Below, piece after piece: positions 50,652 through 60,161 of a stretch of 64,000 nucleotides of DNA. The notes beneath the pieces are model-generated. The model did not search any database. It saw only the letters and a list, made by a program, of their open reading frames with translations, and was not told where the DNA came from. The stretch covers positions 1,302,001-1,366,000 of the forward strand of contig CBDDGV010000001.1 in NCBI GenBank assembly GCA_965228005.1, given 5' to 3'. Both the position numbers and the translations under genes were made by a program. Positions within the stretch are counted from its first letter, which is position 1; the number at the start of each line of letters is the position of its first letter. Source of the DNA: JBCCXZ01 sp965228005. GTDB lineage: Bacteria; Planctomycetota; Planctomycetia; Pirellulales; Lacipirellulaceae.

Positions 50652-52103
50652 TTACTCCGCTTCGCTTCGGAAGGACGATGCGGGCAACTGACGCTCGACC
50701 TCGTCGACTCGGTAACCGAAGCCCGGCCCGCGGATGGAAGTGATGTCGATCTGCCCGTTCCGACGCGAGTAGATGCCCGGGTGCACCGCGGCCTCGGGCG
50801 CCGAAGCCTCGGGGTAGAACTGCATCGCGTTGGTCTCGACGCCCATCATCGTGCCGGCGTGCGCGGCCAGCAGGACGTGCGGTATCTGGGCGAGCATCGG
50901 GTTGGTCAGGTCGTGCACCATCAGGTGCATGCCGTGGGCCTTGGCCCAGCACAACGAAAGCAGCGTGCCGGTTTGTGTCTTGCACGTCTTGAAGGCAACG
51001 CCCGTCCAGCCGAGCGAGTGCCCGAGCTTCACGTGCTGCCAATCATCCGCGCTCTCGTCCATCAGCAGCGGCTTGCGCTGGGAGACGCTATTCACGACGA
51101 TCCGGTTCGCCTTCATGTCGTAGGGGAACGGCTGCTCCAGGAACAAGAGCATGCTGAAGACCTCGGGCTCCTCCGCGGCGAGCCGGTCGAGGATGTCGTT
51201 CACGTACAGAGGGTCGGTCACCGTGCAGTTGAAGTCGGCGCACAACCACTCGACGCCGCTGCCTTGCCCGATCTGCCCGACGCGGACCAGCCGTTCGTAG
51301 TCCCAGTGGGAATCGTTGCCCCGCAGCTTGACTTTGAGGCAGCCCAGCCCGTCTCGCTCGATCCAGTCCCGCAGGAGCACCGGGTAGCCGTCCGTCGGCT
51401 CGGAGCCGTCCACGTCGGTCGCCTCCAGCGGGTCGAGCCCGCCGACCAGGTGCCAGGCCGGCATGGTGTCGGCCCGTTTCGAGACGAAATAATCCTGCGG
51501 GTACCTGCCGGCGAAATCGATAGAGGCCCCGTCCGCGGGCTCGATGTAGGAGAACAGGTCGTGGCTGAGGAAGTCGGCGTTGTAGGTCTCGTAGACCGGC
51601 TTCCCCTGAGCTTTTCCGTAGGCGTCGTGCAACGCGATATCGAACGCCGAGCAACAAACCAGCGCGGCCAGGTGCGGCAGCTCGCCGCTCTCGGGCCTGC
51701 CCGCGTTGAACCGCGAGCGGACGCTCTCGAGCGCCAGTTGCTGAAAAGCGTTCCCTACCTCCAGGGCATGGCCCCAGGCGTCAAAGCGGGACCAGGCCGT
51801 GTTCAGCTGCTCGACAAACGACACCGCCGCGTCGAAGCGTTCCTGGTAAGGGATGGGGCTCGGCCAGATCCACTGGATGCTCAGCGGGGTCTCGCCCCAG
51901 CCCTCGAAGGTCCGGCCCACCCGGTCGCGGACCGTCAGCCGCACCCGGACGCAGGTGACCGACGTGAGCGTCTCGCTCCCGAATTTCAGCGGCACCCTGG
52001 TCACCACCGGCAGCAGGTAGACCTCCGACGCAACGACGCGCACGTCGGTCGGGCGGTCGCCGAGCGGCAGCTCTCGTTTCGGGGTGGTTTCAACAGTGCT
52101 CAT
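50652..52103 (-). CDS. Enolase-superfamily (mandelate racemase/muconate-like) sugar-acid enzyme
   Basis: 483 residues from the ATG at 52103, AGGACC upstream. The C-terminal barrel shows metal ligands in three strands: ADFNCT (Asp), FLEQPF (Glu) and LMDESAD (Asp or Glu). The base region has GCLKVKLRG with a lysine. These barrel motifs are the MR_MLE superfamily. Sugar-acid dehydratases in this superfamily turn uronates or aldonates into keto-deoxy acids, which suits a role downstream of lyases. The exact substrate is uncertain. Starts 17 bp after the stop of the upstream oxidoreductase gene, same strand, cytoplasmic. Confidence 0.82.
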   Translation of the reverse strand: MSTVETTPKRELPLGDRPTDVRVVASEVYLLPVVTRVPLKFGSETLTSVTCVRVRLTVRDRVGRTFEGWGETPLSIQWIWPSPIPYQERFDAAVSFVEQLNTAWSRFDAWGHALEVGNAFQQLALESVRSRFNAGRPESGELPHLAALVCCSAFDIALHDAYGKAQGKPVYETYNADFLSHDLFSYIEPADGASIDFAGRYPQDYFVSKRADTMPAWHLVGGLDPLEATDVDGSEPTDGYPVLLRDWIERDGLGCLKVKLRGNDSHWDYERLVRVGQIGQGSGVEWLCADFNCTVTDPLYVNDILDRLAAEEPEVFSMLLFLEQPFPYDMKANRIVVNSVSQRKPLLMDESADDWQHVKLGHSLGWTGVAFKTCKTQTGTLLSLCWAKAHGMHLMVHDLTNPMLAQIPHVLLAAHAGTMMGVETNAMQFYPEASAPEAAVHPGIYSRRNGQIDITSIRGPGFGYRVDEVERQLPASSFRSEAE

Positions 52104-52120
52104 AGGGTCCTGGAGCTTCT

Positions 52121-53497
52121 CTAGACTTGCCAAGGCTTACGCGACTCGACGCCGAGCATCGCGTTCGCTTGCTCGCTGCCGCTGCCCTCGAAGGTTTCGT
52201 TCTCGGGGTCCCACTCCAGCTTGTCCGCCCCCAGCCTGACGGCGATGTTGCCCAGGTGGCAGATGGTCGCGCTGCGGTGGCCGACCTCCACCGGCGCGTT
52301 GGGCTCGCTGCGCGACTTGACGCAGTCGATGAAGTTGCGCTGGTGGTCGTCGTTGCTGGCGTACACGCGGAGGTCCTTCACTTCGGAGAGCGGCGCCTTG
52401 AGCTTGCGGGGGACCGTGACGAAGTTCTGCCCCTTGTTGTCGACCCGCACCATGCCCTCCTCGCCCTCGAAGACGGTCCGCACCGCGGGGTGACCCGTGA
52501 AGCACTCCAGCACCACCCCGCTGTCGTACGTGCAGCGGAAGTTGGTGTGCGTGGCGGCGTTGAACAGGCTGCCCTCGGGCAGGAAGTCGGCGTAGATGCA
52601 CTCGACCTTCGTCGGTCCCGTGTTGTCGGTACCCAACCCCCACTGGGCGATGTCCAGCGAGTGGGCGCCGAAGTTCGCCACCTGGCCGCCGGCGTAGTCG
52701 TAGTTGAAGCGGAAGCGGTACAGGCAACGGTCTTTGTGGTAGGGGACCTTCGGCGCCGGGCCGAGCCACATGTCGTAATCGAACCCGTCCGGCACAGGCA
52801 TCGGCTCCCACCCGGGACCGGGCCCCACCTTGTTGTGCGTGCCGACGTGCGCCAGCACCCGCCGCACCTTGCCGATGGCGCCGCCGCGGACCAGGTCGAC
52901 CGCGGCCTTGATCACCGGGTTCGACCGCTCGTGGCTGCCCGTCTGCAAGATGCGCCCATTCTCGCGGACCGCCTTCACCATGGCCTGCTGCTCTTGGATC
53001 GTGAGCCCGAGCGGCTTCTCGCAGTAGACGTCCTTGCCCGCTTTGCAGGCCATCACCGTCTGGCTGGCGTGCCAGTGGTCCGGCGTGGAGATGACCACCG
53101 CGTCGATGTCGTCGCGGGAGAGGATCTCTCGAAAGTCGTTGTAGCCGTCGCAGCCCTTGTAGACGCCCGAGGGTTTGTTCTTGCCGTAGTAGGACTCCAC
53201 TTCCTTGACGGCCGGCTCGCGGCCGTAGAAGTCCCTGTCTTCTTTGTAGCCGTGGCTGCCGCGGTTGACGTCGCAGACCGCCAAGACCTGGCACTCCGGG
53301 TTCGAGAGGAACCGCTTCATCACGGGGAAGCCTTGGTTCCCGACGCCGATGCAGGCCAGCGTCACCCGGTTGCTCGGAGCTTCAGCGCCAAACACGCGAG
53401 AGGGGGCAAAGTAGGGCGCCGCAACCGCCGTCGCAGCTGCGGCCTTCACGAATCCACGCCGCGTGGTCTCGGCGTTCCTGTTGATTGAATCGGACAT
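52121..53497 (-). CDS. Tat-exported Gfo/Idh/MocA family oxidoreductase
   Basis: 458 residues from the ATG at 53497; the frame to 53554 is rejected. A twin-arginine signal TTRRGFVKAAAAT precedes a hydrophobic stretch ending near GAEA. The nucleotide-binding domain shows ACIGVGNQGF and, further on, VVISTPDHWHASQTV and CEKPLGL, the Gfo/Idh/MocA hallmark with the EKP lysine. NAD(P)-dependent oxidation of sugars or sugar acids is expected in the periplasm. Planctomycetes carry many such proteins. Ends 17 bp before the enolase-like gene start. PL6-type lyase is upstream, spaced 8 bp. Confidence 0.9.
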   Translation of the reverse strand: MSDSINRNAETTRRGFVKAAAATAVAAPYFAPSRVFGAEAPSNRVTLACIGVGNQGFPVMKRFLSNPECQVLAVCDVNRGSHGYKEDRDFYGREPAVKEVESYYGKNKPSGVYKGCDGYNDFREILSRDDIDAVVISTPDHWHASQTVMACKAGKDVYCEKPLGLTIQEQQAMVKAVRENGRILQTGSHERSNPVIKAAVDLVRGGAIGKVRRVLAHVGTHNKVGPGPGWEPMPVPDGFDYDMWLGPAPKVPYHKDRCLYRFRFNYDYAGGQVANFGAHSLDIAQWGLGTDNTGPTKVECIYADFLPEGSLFNAATHTNFRCTYDSGVVLECFTGHPAVRTVFEGEEGMVRVDNKGQNFVTVPRKLKAPLSEVKDLRVYASNDDHQRNFIDCVKSRSEPNAPVEVGHRSATICHLGNIAVRLGADKLEWDPENETFEGSGSEQANAMLGVESRKPWQV

Positions 53498-53504
53498 GTT
53501 CAGA

Positions 53505-55787
53505 TCATCCTTTCCGTTCGGCGTCCGCCTGCCGGCGACGCCTGGAGAACACAAAGACCGCTGCGCCGGCTGCGCTGAGCGCAGCCGAGCCTGGTTCGGG
53601 GGTTTGAGTCAGGGCGGCGACGGCGGCGAGGCCGTTGCCGAATTCGTTCTGCCAGATAACGAGGTCGCCGAGATCGACGTCTCCGTCTTCATCCGCGTCC
53701 CCGTCCATGTGCGTAGCGCCCGTCGTCAGCCCGACTCCGGCTTGCCACGCCAGCAGGTCGTCACCGTCGACGTCTCCGTCTTCGTCGAAGTCGCCGGCGT
53801 CGAACGTGACGTCGAACAGCGCATCCAGTTCCGACTCGGAGAGCGACCCATCGAGATTCAGGACGAAGGCGTCGAACTCGGCGAATCGCTCACGCTTGCC
53901 GATGCGGAACTCCAAGGGAACGCCGACATGGGACGGGGAGATCGTGAAGGTCTCGCCGGTCTCCCAGCGGTAGGTGGAGTCGGAGCTGAGCGTCTCGGTC
54001 TGGTCGGGGTCGATATCGAAATCGGTAGGCACGTAGATGCTGTCGGAGCTGCCGTCGAAACCACGCGCCCGGTAGTAGGCCGTGTACGTGCCGGGCTGGT
54101 CGAACTCCAGGTCGTACACCGCGATGGTGTCGTGCGTTCCCGGCAGGTCGGTGCGGTTGGTGTTGGGTGCACGGAGCGTCTCGCCGCCCAAGGCTAGGGG
54201 GTCAAGGATCGTTGTCCACACGTTGCTGTCGCCGTCCGGGTCGAGCACCACGCTAAAGTCCTCGGCCTGGATCGCGCAGCCGGCCAGGTCGCAGCCGCCG
54301 CCGCTCGGGGGCGGCGTCGTGAAGAGCCAATCGGGGCCGATGTCGCCGGCTTCGAGGGGCTTCCGAACGATCGCGGTGGGCGAGACCTCGTCCGCCCCCA
54401 CGTCGAACACGCCGATCCGCGGCTGGCCGTCCATGTCGTCGGAGAACAGGCCACCGTAGTTCCCCACGCCGGCGTTGATGACGGGGCTCGTAGCGGAGGG
54501 CCGCCAGAGGCCGTCGCTGCCCTGGTTCAATTCGGGGTCGACCACCGTGATGCCGGGGTCGCCCGCTTTGGGCCCGAGGCTGCCGCCGAAGGCGATATTG
54601 CCCTCCCACGTCCAGCCGCTGCCCTCGACCCCCTCGAAGATGGTCGCGCCCGAACTCCGGAAGACGTTGTTCGCCACGGTCACGTCCTCCGCGAGCAGGG
54701 TCCGCCCGCTGCTGCCGAGGCCGTCGTCGAACGTTATCATCTCCTCGATCGTGTTGACGATCGTGTTGTGAGCAATCACGGCGTCCTTGACCTGGAAGTA
54801 CTCATTCACCGCCGAGCCATCGACGCCCGCGGAAATAGAAACCGCGCCACCGGCGCGGTCGTCCACATTCGCGATGTAGTTGTTGACGACCGTCTGCCTC
54901 TCGCCGATGACGCGGATGGCCCCGCTGCGGTTCTTGCCCGCCCCCAGGAAGAAGTTCCCCTCCACGAGGCTGTCGTTGCCGTGCCGCAGGGTGAGCGTGC
55001 CGGCCGACTCGCGGAAGGTGTTGTAGCGGAACGTGTTGTTCCCGCTCTTGTTCGAGATGATCTCGATCTCGCCGTCGGTCCGCTCGAAGAGGTTGTTCTC
55101 GACAACCGTGAACGAATCACTGAGCGACTGACTGCTGGTGCCGACGCGGATGGTCTCGAACCCGTTCCCGTTGCCCTCGGGGCGGTCGGCGAAGTGGTTG
55201 CTGTCGATCAGGTGCCGGTTCTGCGACGAGTCGTCCCTGCGGACGACCACGGTGACGCCGGAGTGGTTGTGGTCTTCGAAGTAGTTGTTGTCGACGCGGT
55301 TGTCCTGCCCGAACAGCTCGACCCAGTGGTACCGGTCGTTGATGTTGCCGGGGTTGTAGCTGATGATCGCGGAGTTGGTGAACCGGCTGTTGGTGGCCGC
55401 GCCGAAGTCGCCGCGGAACTCGACAATGGCCCGACTTCCGTCGGACAGGGCCCCGCCCTCGAACCGCAGCCCGTCCACCACGAGCCAGTCTCCCGAGATA
55501 TCAAGCGTGGAGTCGCCGTTGAGCACCACCCCGCCCGGCGTCTGCGCGCGGAGCGTGATCGGATTCGTCGAGGTGCCGAACCCGTTCAGCTCGATCTCTT
55601 GGTTCGTCCAGACGCCGTCGGTCATGATCAGGTTGTCGCCCGGCTGCAGCGACCCGAGCGCGTTCTGGATGTCATTGGCCGACGAGACGAAGATGTCGGC
55701 AGCCATCACCGTGCCCGCCCCGGCAAGCGCCCAGCACGCCAACACGGCGCGTAACGCGAGACGAAAGGTGGGCGGAAAACAGTACAC
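53505..55787 (-). CDS. PL6-family lyase with dockerin-like and PEP-CTERM modules
   Basis: 760 residues from the GTG at 55787, AAGGA 8 bp upstream. Alternative GTG at 55811 overlaps the upstream gene stop. Signal peptide ends near MAAD. The parallel beta-helix carries PL6 (chondroitinase B/alginate lyase) patterns: DGVWTNQEIEL, YFEDHNHSG, GEIEIISNKSGNN with catalytic Lys247 and GTLTLRHGND with Arg268. A carbohydrate-binding-like region (CAIQAEDFSV) follows, then two dockerin-like calcium repeats, DEDGDVDGDDLLAW and DEDGDVDLGDLVIW, and the ending TPEPGSAALS plus RRRR, a PEP-CTERM signal. Substrate alginate or related uronate polymer. The fusion should hold the enzyme at the surface. Confidence 0.88.
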   Translation of the reverse strand: MYCFPPTFRLALRAVLACWALAGAGTVMAADIFVSSANDIQNALGSLQPGDNLIMTDGVWTNQEIELNGFGTSTNPITLRAQTPGGVVLNGDSTLDISGDWLVVDGLRFEGGALSDGSRAIVEFRGDFGAATNSRFTNSAIISYNPGNINDRYHWVELFGQDNRVDNNYFEDHNHSGVTVVVRRDDSSQNRHLIDSNHFADRPEGNGNGFETIRVGTSSQSLSDSFTVVENNLFERTDGEIEIISNKSGNNTFRYNTFRESAGTLTLRHGNDSLVEGNFFLGAGKNRSGAIRVIGERQTVVNNYIANVDDRAGGAVSISAGVDGSAVNEYFQVKDAVIAHNTIVNTIEEMITFDDGLGSSGRTLLAEDVTVANNVFRSSGATIFEGVEGSGWTWEGNIAFGGSLGPKAGDPGITVVDPELNQGSDGLWRPSATSPVINAGVGNYGGLFSDDMDGQPRIGVFDVGADEVSPTAIVRKPLEAGDIGPDWLFTTPPPSGGGCDLAGCAIQAEDFSVVLDPDGDSNVWTTILDPLALGGETLRAPNTNRTDLPGTHDTIAVYDLEFDQPGTYTAYYRARGFDGSSDSIYVPTDFDIDPDQTETLSSDSTYRWETGETFTISPSHVGVPLEFRIGKRERFAEFDAFVLNLDGSLSESELDALFDVTFDAGDFDEDGDVDGDDLLAWQAGVGLTTGATHMDGDADEDGDVDLGDLVIWQNEFGNGLAAVAALTQTPEPGSAALSAAGAAVFVFSRRRRQADAERKG

Positions 55788-55807
55788 TCGGCGGGTCCTT
55801 GGGCGGC

Positions 55808-56260
55808 TCACTCGACGAACGGCTTGCCGCCGTCCCAGGTGAGTTCGATGGTGAGGTCTTCGTTCGGTTCGTTGATCTCGAAGGTGAGCTCCGAGGTGCG
55901 GAAGTCGGCGTACTTCTTCGGGGCGTGCCAGCGGACCTTGTTCTCACCGAGGAACTCGCTTGCGGAGATCTGTACCCTGTGGCTTCCTGGGATGACGCCG
56001 TCGTTGCCGTCGTAGCACGTCAGAATGAAACTCCCGTCCGGTTGGACTTTGCCCGCCGAGGGACGGCCCCCTGAGGGCACGAACTTGATGTTGCCCTGCG
56101 GGAGCGGCTCGCCGTCGATCAGCACTTTGCCGGCGACTTTCACGCGGGTGGGCAAACCGTCGCCGCAGCCGCTCGAGGCGGTGAGCAGCAGGAGCGCGGC
56201 CAAGACCGAAGCTGCGCGCGACAGCCTGGCGGAGCCCTTCATTTGGGATGGGTGGCTCAT
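55808..56260 (-). CDS. Carboxypeptidase-regulatory-like lipoprotein 1
   Basis: 150 residues. Lipobox TASSGC in LLLLTASSGCGDG marks a lipoprotein. The remainder is a beta-sandwich typical of planctomycete partners of DUF1559 proteins: VAGKVLIDGEPLPQGNIKF, then DGSFILT and PGSHRVQIS, then a KYADFRTSELTFEINE block. The start overlaps the upstream gene by 4 bp (56257-56260), so translation is probably coupled; an internal ATG at 56242 is possible. It closely resembles the neighbour and the two are paralogs. Role unknown, perhaps envelope structure linked to the operon. Confidence 0.82.
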   Translation of the reverse strand: MSHPSQMKGSARLSRAASVLAALLLLTASSGCGDGLPTRVKVAGKVLIDGEPLPQGNIKFVPSGGRPSAGKVQPDGSFILTCYDGNDGVIPGSHRVQISASEFLGENKVRWHAPKKYADFRTSELTFEINEPNEDLTIELTWDGGKPFVE

Positions 56261-56907
56261 TTGGACGGGGCCTCCGAGTCTTGTGCGGCGGCCGCTTCAG
56301 GAGCTGGGGCGGCGGCTTGGTCTTCCGTAGCGGGGTCTGCTGTGGAAGCCTCGTCGGAGTCGGTTTCCGCGGCGCCCCCCGCGGCTTCATCCGCCTCGGT
56401 CTCCTCAGGCCTCGCATCCCCGGCTTCATCCAAAGGCTGTTCTGCGGCTTCAGCGCTTTCTCCGCCAGCATCTGCTGGCTCACTGCCCTCCCAGGTCAGG
56501 TCGATCTTGAGGTCGTCGACGGGGCCAGTGATCTTCGTTTCGAGGCCAGAAGTGCGGAAGTCGGCGTACTTGGCAGGGGCCCGCCAGATGACCTCCGCGG
56601 GGTCTTCACTAACAATCTCCGAGGCCGACACGGCAATCCGGTACTCCCCCGGAGATATACCGTCCACCATCTTCTGCCCGACCCTGACCTCGGCCAGTTG
56701 GAACGACCCGTCTTCAAGGATGGCGCTGCTGACCGGCCGTCCCGAGGCGGGGAAGAAACGGATCGTGCCGCTCGTTAAGGGCTCACCGTCAACCCACACC
56801 TGCCCCGAGACTGGCACGAGCCCCGTTGGCTTCTCACACCCGGCGCAGTTGATCAATGCGCTGAGCACAAGTAAGGCGAGCGTCTTCTGGAAACCGCGTT
56901 GAAACAT
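56257..56907 (-). CDS. Carboxypeptidase-regulatory-like lipoprotein 2 with acidic tail
   Basis: 216 residues from the ATG at 56907. Lipobox INCAGC in ALINCAGCEK. The domain order matches the neighbour: VSGQVWVDGEPLTSGTIRF, DGSFQLAEV, PGEYRIAVS, then KYADFRTSGLETKI. A tail of about 70 residues rich in Glu, Ala and Asp follows and is low-complexity; it may form an extended acidic tether. Spaced 39 bp after the DUF1559 gene and overlapping lipoprotein 1. Such lipoproteins are commonly next to DUF1559 genes in planctomycetes. Confidence 0.82.
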   Translation of the reverse strand: MFQRGFQKTLALLVLSALINCAGCEKPTGLVPVSGQVWVDGEPLTSGTIRFFPASGRPVSSAILEDGSFQLAEVRVGQKMVDGISPGEYRIAVSASEIVSEDPAEVIWRAPAKYADFRTSGLETKITGPVDDLKIDLTWEGSEPADAGGESAEAAEQPLDEAGDARPEETEADEAAGGAAETDSDEASTADPATEDQAAAPAPEAAAAQDSEAPSK

Positions 56908-56946
56908 GACCGCACCCATCCCTTCTTCAGTCGTAACCAAACACGC

Positions 56947-57999
56947 CTAGCGCCTACGTGTCCGGTCACTGAGCGCTTTGCACTCGGGGGCGTCTATCGC
57001 GTCCATCGCCAGGGGCGGGCCTTTGATGGTCGACAACTCCTGGTAGAGCTCGAAGTCGATGTCTTCGGTCAAGAATTCGATGTGGGCGTCTCCGTAAGCG
57101 AAGTTGGCGCCGCCGGGGTGGCGGCTCGCAAACGCGCCGTTAATCTCAGCGGGCCAGTTCGCGTTCGCAATCTTCCCGTCCACCCCAGGCGGGGTGTTGA
57201 GGGCCACGTCGGTGACCCGGAAAGACGAAAGGTAGCGGTGCCCGTAGACCCAGAGATTGGAACTCTCCATGGTGTGGTTCTCGATCGTCTCTCCAATCGA
57301 GATTGTGTTGCTTGTGCCGTCCTCGACGTTCTTGATGGAAATGGTGCTGTCGCCGACGGGGCTGTTGTACAGGTGCAGGCCGGTGTTCTTGTGCTTCGTC
57401 ATGCAGGCGTTGACGGAGAAACCGCCGTTCAAGCCCCGATGCCCCCCCACGAAGGCGTACGAACCTGTCGCCGGAGGCGGGTCGTATCGGTCCAGGTAGT
57501 CCGGAACCTCGGTAAAGGGCTCCGAGTCATCCGACGGGCAGACGAATATCTCCGGCCGGTTGTTCATCGCCTGCTGCCGTTCTGGGGTTGCCCAGACCCC
57601 TGTCGAGAAATCCCCTGCGGGCCAGATGCTCTCGTTTTCGTAGATATCCAGTTGATTGAACAACGCCTCCTGCTCCAGGAAGGGCAAGAGGAGCACGAAG
57701 CCGCTCGCGCCCGAGCGGAGCTCGGCCGTCTGCCACGGAAACAGGAAGAAAGCACCGGACGAGTCGGGACCGAGCCGGGCATGCACGTAATGCCCCTTCA
57801 CGCCCTCGTGGTTCATGTCGGCCAGGGCGATGTTCTTCAGGTTGTTGACGCAGCTCATCCGCCGCGCCGCCTCCCGGGCCGACTGCACCGCGGGCAGGAG
57901 CAATGCGACCAGCACGCCGATAATGGCGATCACTACCAGCAGTTCAACAAGCGTAAACGCCCGAGCACGGGCCCGGTTGAGTGTTGGGTTGCGAAACAT
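56947..57999 (-). CDS. DUF1559 prepilin-type protein of the alginate locus
   Basis: 350 residues from the ATG at 57999, AAGGATC upstream. Prepilin motif ARAFTLVELLVVIAIIGVLV (the G equivalent is A-F), followed by REAARRMSCVNNLKNIALADMNHEG of the DUF1559 pattern. The C-terminal SRHPGGANFAYGDAHIEFLTEDIDF is the H-x-G-G-x-N-F-x-x-x-D ending. Probably a pseudopilin-like surface protein whose function is not established. It starts about 200 bp after the large PEP-CTERM gene. Confidence 0.88.
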   Translation of the reverse strand: MFRNPTLNRARARAFTLVELLVVIAIIGVLVALLLPAVQSAREAARRMSCVNNLKNIALADMNHEGVKGHYVHARLGPDSSGAFFLFPWQTAELRSGASGFVLLLPFLEQEALFNQLDIYENESIWPAGDFSTGVWATPERQQAMNNRPEIFVCPSDDSEPFTEVPDYLDRYDPPPATGSYAFVGGHRGLNGGFSVNACMTKHKNTGLHLYNSPVGDSTISIKNVEDGTSNTISIGETIENHTMESSNLWVYGHRYLSSFRVTDVALNTPPGVDGKIANANWPAEINGAFASRHPGGANFAYGDAHIEFLTEDIDFELYQELSTIKGPPLAMDAIDAPECKALSDRTRRR

Positions 58000-58203
58000 C
58001 GCTTTGATCCTTGAAGAGTGTTGCGGGAGCCCGTTCGGCCCCTCCGTTGTTCCATCGGCCAGATGGTTCACGCCGCCAGCGTGCCGCTGTATGTGTCGAT
58101 CTCGGCCCTTAGTTCACGCCGGCGTGGCCGCCTCAGCGGCCGCCGCCGGTTTTTGTCTCTCAGGCAAGAGCGGGTGCCTGCAGGAACTCGCTCCGTTCAA
58201 TCG

Positions 58204-59751
58204 TTAGCTCTTCCGACGAGCCGCGGCCAAGGCAGCCAGGCAGCCAGCGATCAGGCTCAGCGACGTCGGCTCCGGAACAACGCGCGCCGCGGCCGTCGAT
58301 GCGGAACCGGCGCCGAAACCGCCGTCCCAGTCGCCGCCCGGTTGGAGGTTCTCGCCGTTGCGCTGGCCGAGCAACGCGTCGGCCACGTCCACGTCGCCGT
58401 CGCCGTCGAAGTCGCCCGGCACTCCGCCGGCCGCGATGACCTCGATCATGAAGTTGTCGATGATCCAGTCGAACTCGTCCTGGTTGCCGATCGTCGCCAT
58501 CGCGAAGTAGTCCCAGGAATCGCTCTCGATGCCGCCGTCCGGGTCGTTCGTGCCTACCACGTCGACCGGTTCGTAGTCCGACAGGGTGAAAGTCTCGGCC
58601 GCCTCGATGTCGAGCACTTCGAGAGTCGACAGAATCGTGTCGGCCGTCCCCCCCGAGTCCGGGTCGGTGAACCGCTCCAGAGTCAGCGAGAGGTTGTAAG
58701 CCTTCTGGTAGTTGAGGTTCACAAAGTTGGGATCCAACTGGTTCGGCGACGCGACGTTGTCTTGGGGGCCGGTCAGGAACGCCATGTCCTGGGCTGTGCC
58801 AACGGAGTTGTCCTCTTCGGTGATCCGCGCATCGGCGCCGCCGGGAAGTGGGCGGAAGAGGGGGTCCGGCTCGTCCGGGTCTTCAATGGGCACCCGGGCG
58901 TACCAGCCTTTGTCGCCGCTGCCGCCGGGGCCGGGCAGGTCGCCGCGGAACTGCCCGCCCTCCGAACCCCAGACCGCGGGGGTAAACCCGTCGCCGGCGA
59001 AACTGTTCGTTTGACCGAGCTCGCCATCCGAGTCTTGAAACAGGCCGAAACGCAACTCAGAAACCGTCGGGACGTGCTGAAGCGTGTTGCTGTTGAAGTT
59101 CGGCGCACTCATCCACACGCGGAAGTCAAAACTCACGCGGACCTTGTCACCCTCATTGGGCCCCAGCGAGATCGTGCCCTGGTTGCCGTCGCTGTAGTCG
59201 TCGTCGAAGAACGCGGCCACCGAGCTGCCGCGGCCCTTCGATTCGTTCGCTAGCGCCAAGCCAGACCCCAACGCGGCGATCGTGTTCTGGCCGGGCGTGT
59301 TCGGGCTCGTGAACCCGATGGCGGGGTTCGTGTCCGGCAGGGCGTTCACCGAATCATCGATGATTTTGGAGCTGGTCTTCGGGTCGTTCGGAGGGGTCGG
59401 GCCCGAGGTAAAACCGCGGGTGAAGTACCAAGGGACGCCCACATCGCTGGCGTCCTCAACGGCCGTGACCTCGTTCACCATCACGCCGTCGGCGAAGATC
59501 GTGTCCATCCCGGGGTCGCCCTGCTGCACCGGCTCGTAGGAGTCGCCCGGCGTACCCTTGCCCGCGCTGCTGATATCAACGTCGAAAGCCTCAAGAGGCA
59601 CGCCGTTGTTGTCGAGGTCGGCGTCGCCGAAACCGTCCGAGATCACGACCACGGCCGAAGCCTGACCGCAAGCCGTCAAGGCGGTCAGCAACGCAACCGC
59701 GGCGAGCCGGAGGTGGTGAGAACCCCGCACGGGGAGTTGCACTCTGAACAT
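58204..59751 (-). CDS. PEP-CTERM protein with concanavalin-like domain and dockerin-like repeat
   Basis: 515 residues from the ATG at 59751, AAAGGA upstream. Signal peptide ends near QASA. The body has jelly-roll blocks such as DKVRVSFDFRVWMSAP and YNLSLTLERFTDPDSGG with LSTLEVLDIEAAE, similar to laminin/concanavalin-like carbohydrate-binding modules. A single dockerin-like calcium segment GDFDGDGDVDVADALLGQRN precedes the ending PEPTSLSLIAG and RRKS, a PEP-CTERM signal. No catalytic motif. Probably binds polysaccharide or displays protein at the surface; the first gene of the putative alginate operon. Confidence 0.78.
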   Translation of the reverse strand: MFRVQLPVRGSHHLRLAAVALLTALTACGQASAVVVISDGFGDADLDNNGVPLEAFDVDISSAGKGTPGDSYEPVQQGDPGMDTIFADGVMVNEVTAVEDASDVGVPWYFTRGFTSGPTPPNDPKTSSKIIDDSVNALPDTNPAIGFTSPNTPGQNTIAALGSGLALANESKGRGSSVAAFFDDDYSDGNQGTISLGPNEGDKVRVSFDFRVWMSAPNFNSNTLQHVPTVSELRFGLFQDSDGELGQTNSFAGDGFTPAVWGSEGGQFRGDLPGPGGSGDKGWYARVPIEDPDEPDPLFRPLPGGADARITEEDNSVGTAQDMAFLTGPQDNVASPNQLDPNFVNLNYQKAYNLSLTLERFTDPDSGGTADTILSTLEVLDIEAAETFTLSDYEPVDVVGTNDPDGGIESDSWDYFAMATIGNQDEFDWIIDNFMIEVIAAGGVPGDFDGDGDVDVADALLGQRNGENLQPGGDWDGGFGAGSASTAAARVVPEPTSLSLIAGCLAALAAARRKS

Positions 59752-60161
59752 CGTTGACAGTCCTTTCTCAGTGCCCTGCATGGTTGATGAGCCTGCATTG
59801 TTGATGAGATAGCATCGCCGACCTCTGCGCTCCCGAGCCGTGTCGCCCGGGCGTGCTTGGTCAGCCGTGGAGTCGAGATCAAAAGAAGAGGAATCGCCGC
59901 TGCCGAAAAGTCGTCCCTGTGGAGCCGTCGGAGCCTATGAAAATCCTGGCCGCTTGCTCGTGTGCATCCATCCTGTGCTTCAACTACATAAAGGGCAATC
60001 CAACTATTCCGAACTCGAATCCGTTTTTTCTGCGCTCCGAATTCAAACCGGTTTGGCGCCCTTCTTTGCGTTGCCCCGCACACGCAGGCGTTGCGAGCGC
60101 AGACGCCTTCACAGGGCCGAGGATGTTGGAAACCCTCGTACGATTTTGCTTGCTTTTCTGC
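59752..60161. other. Upstream region of the alginate operon, no gene seen
   Basis: About 410 bp between the large PEP-CTERM gene and the XylR-like gene, both leftward. It holds no credible gene. The right half is less GC-rich and contains the motif TTCCGA-N4-GAATCCG (60007-60023), which also occurs in the region upstream of the regulator. Confidence 0.6.
60007..60023. promoter_or_regulatory. Candidate regulator-binding motif, operon side
   Basis: TTCCGA-ACTC-GAATCCG, closely matching TTCCGA-TTA-GAATCCG at 61418-61433. It lies about 255 bp upstream of the PEP-CTERM gene start. Confidence 0.4.

Noticed and set aside
50007..52124. Plus-strand frame of 705 codons
   Set aside because: Opposite the enolase-superfamily and PL5 genes, composition typical of an antisense frame.
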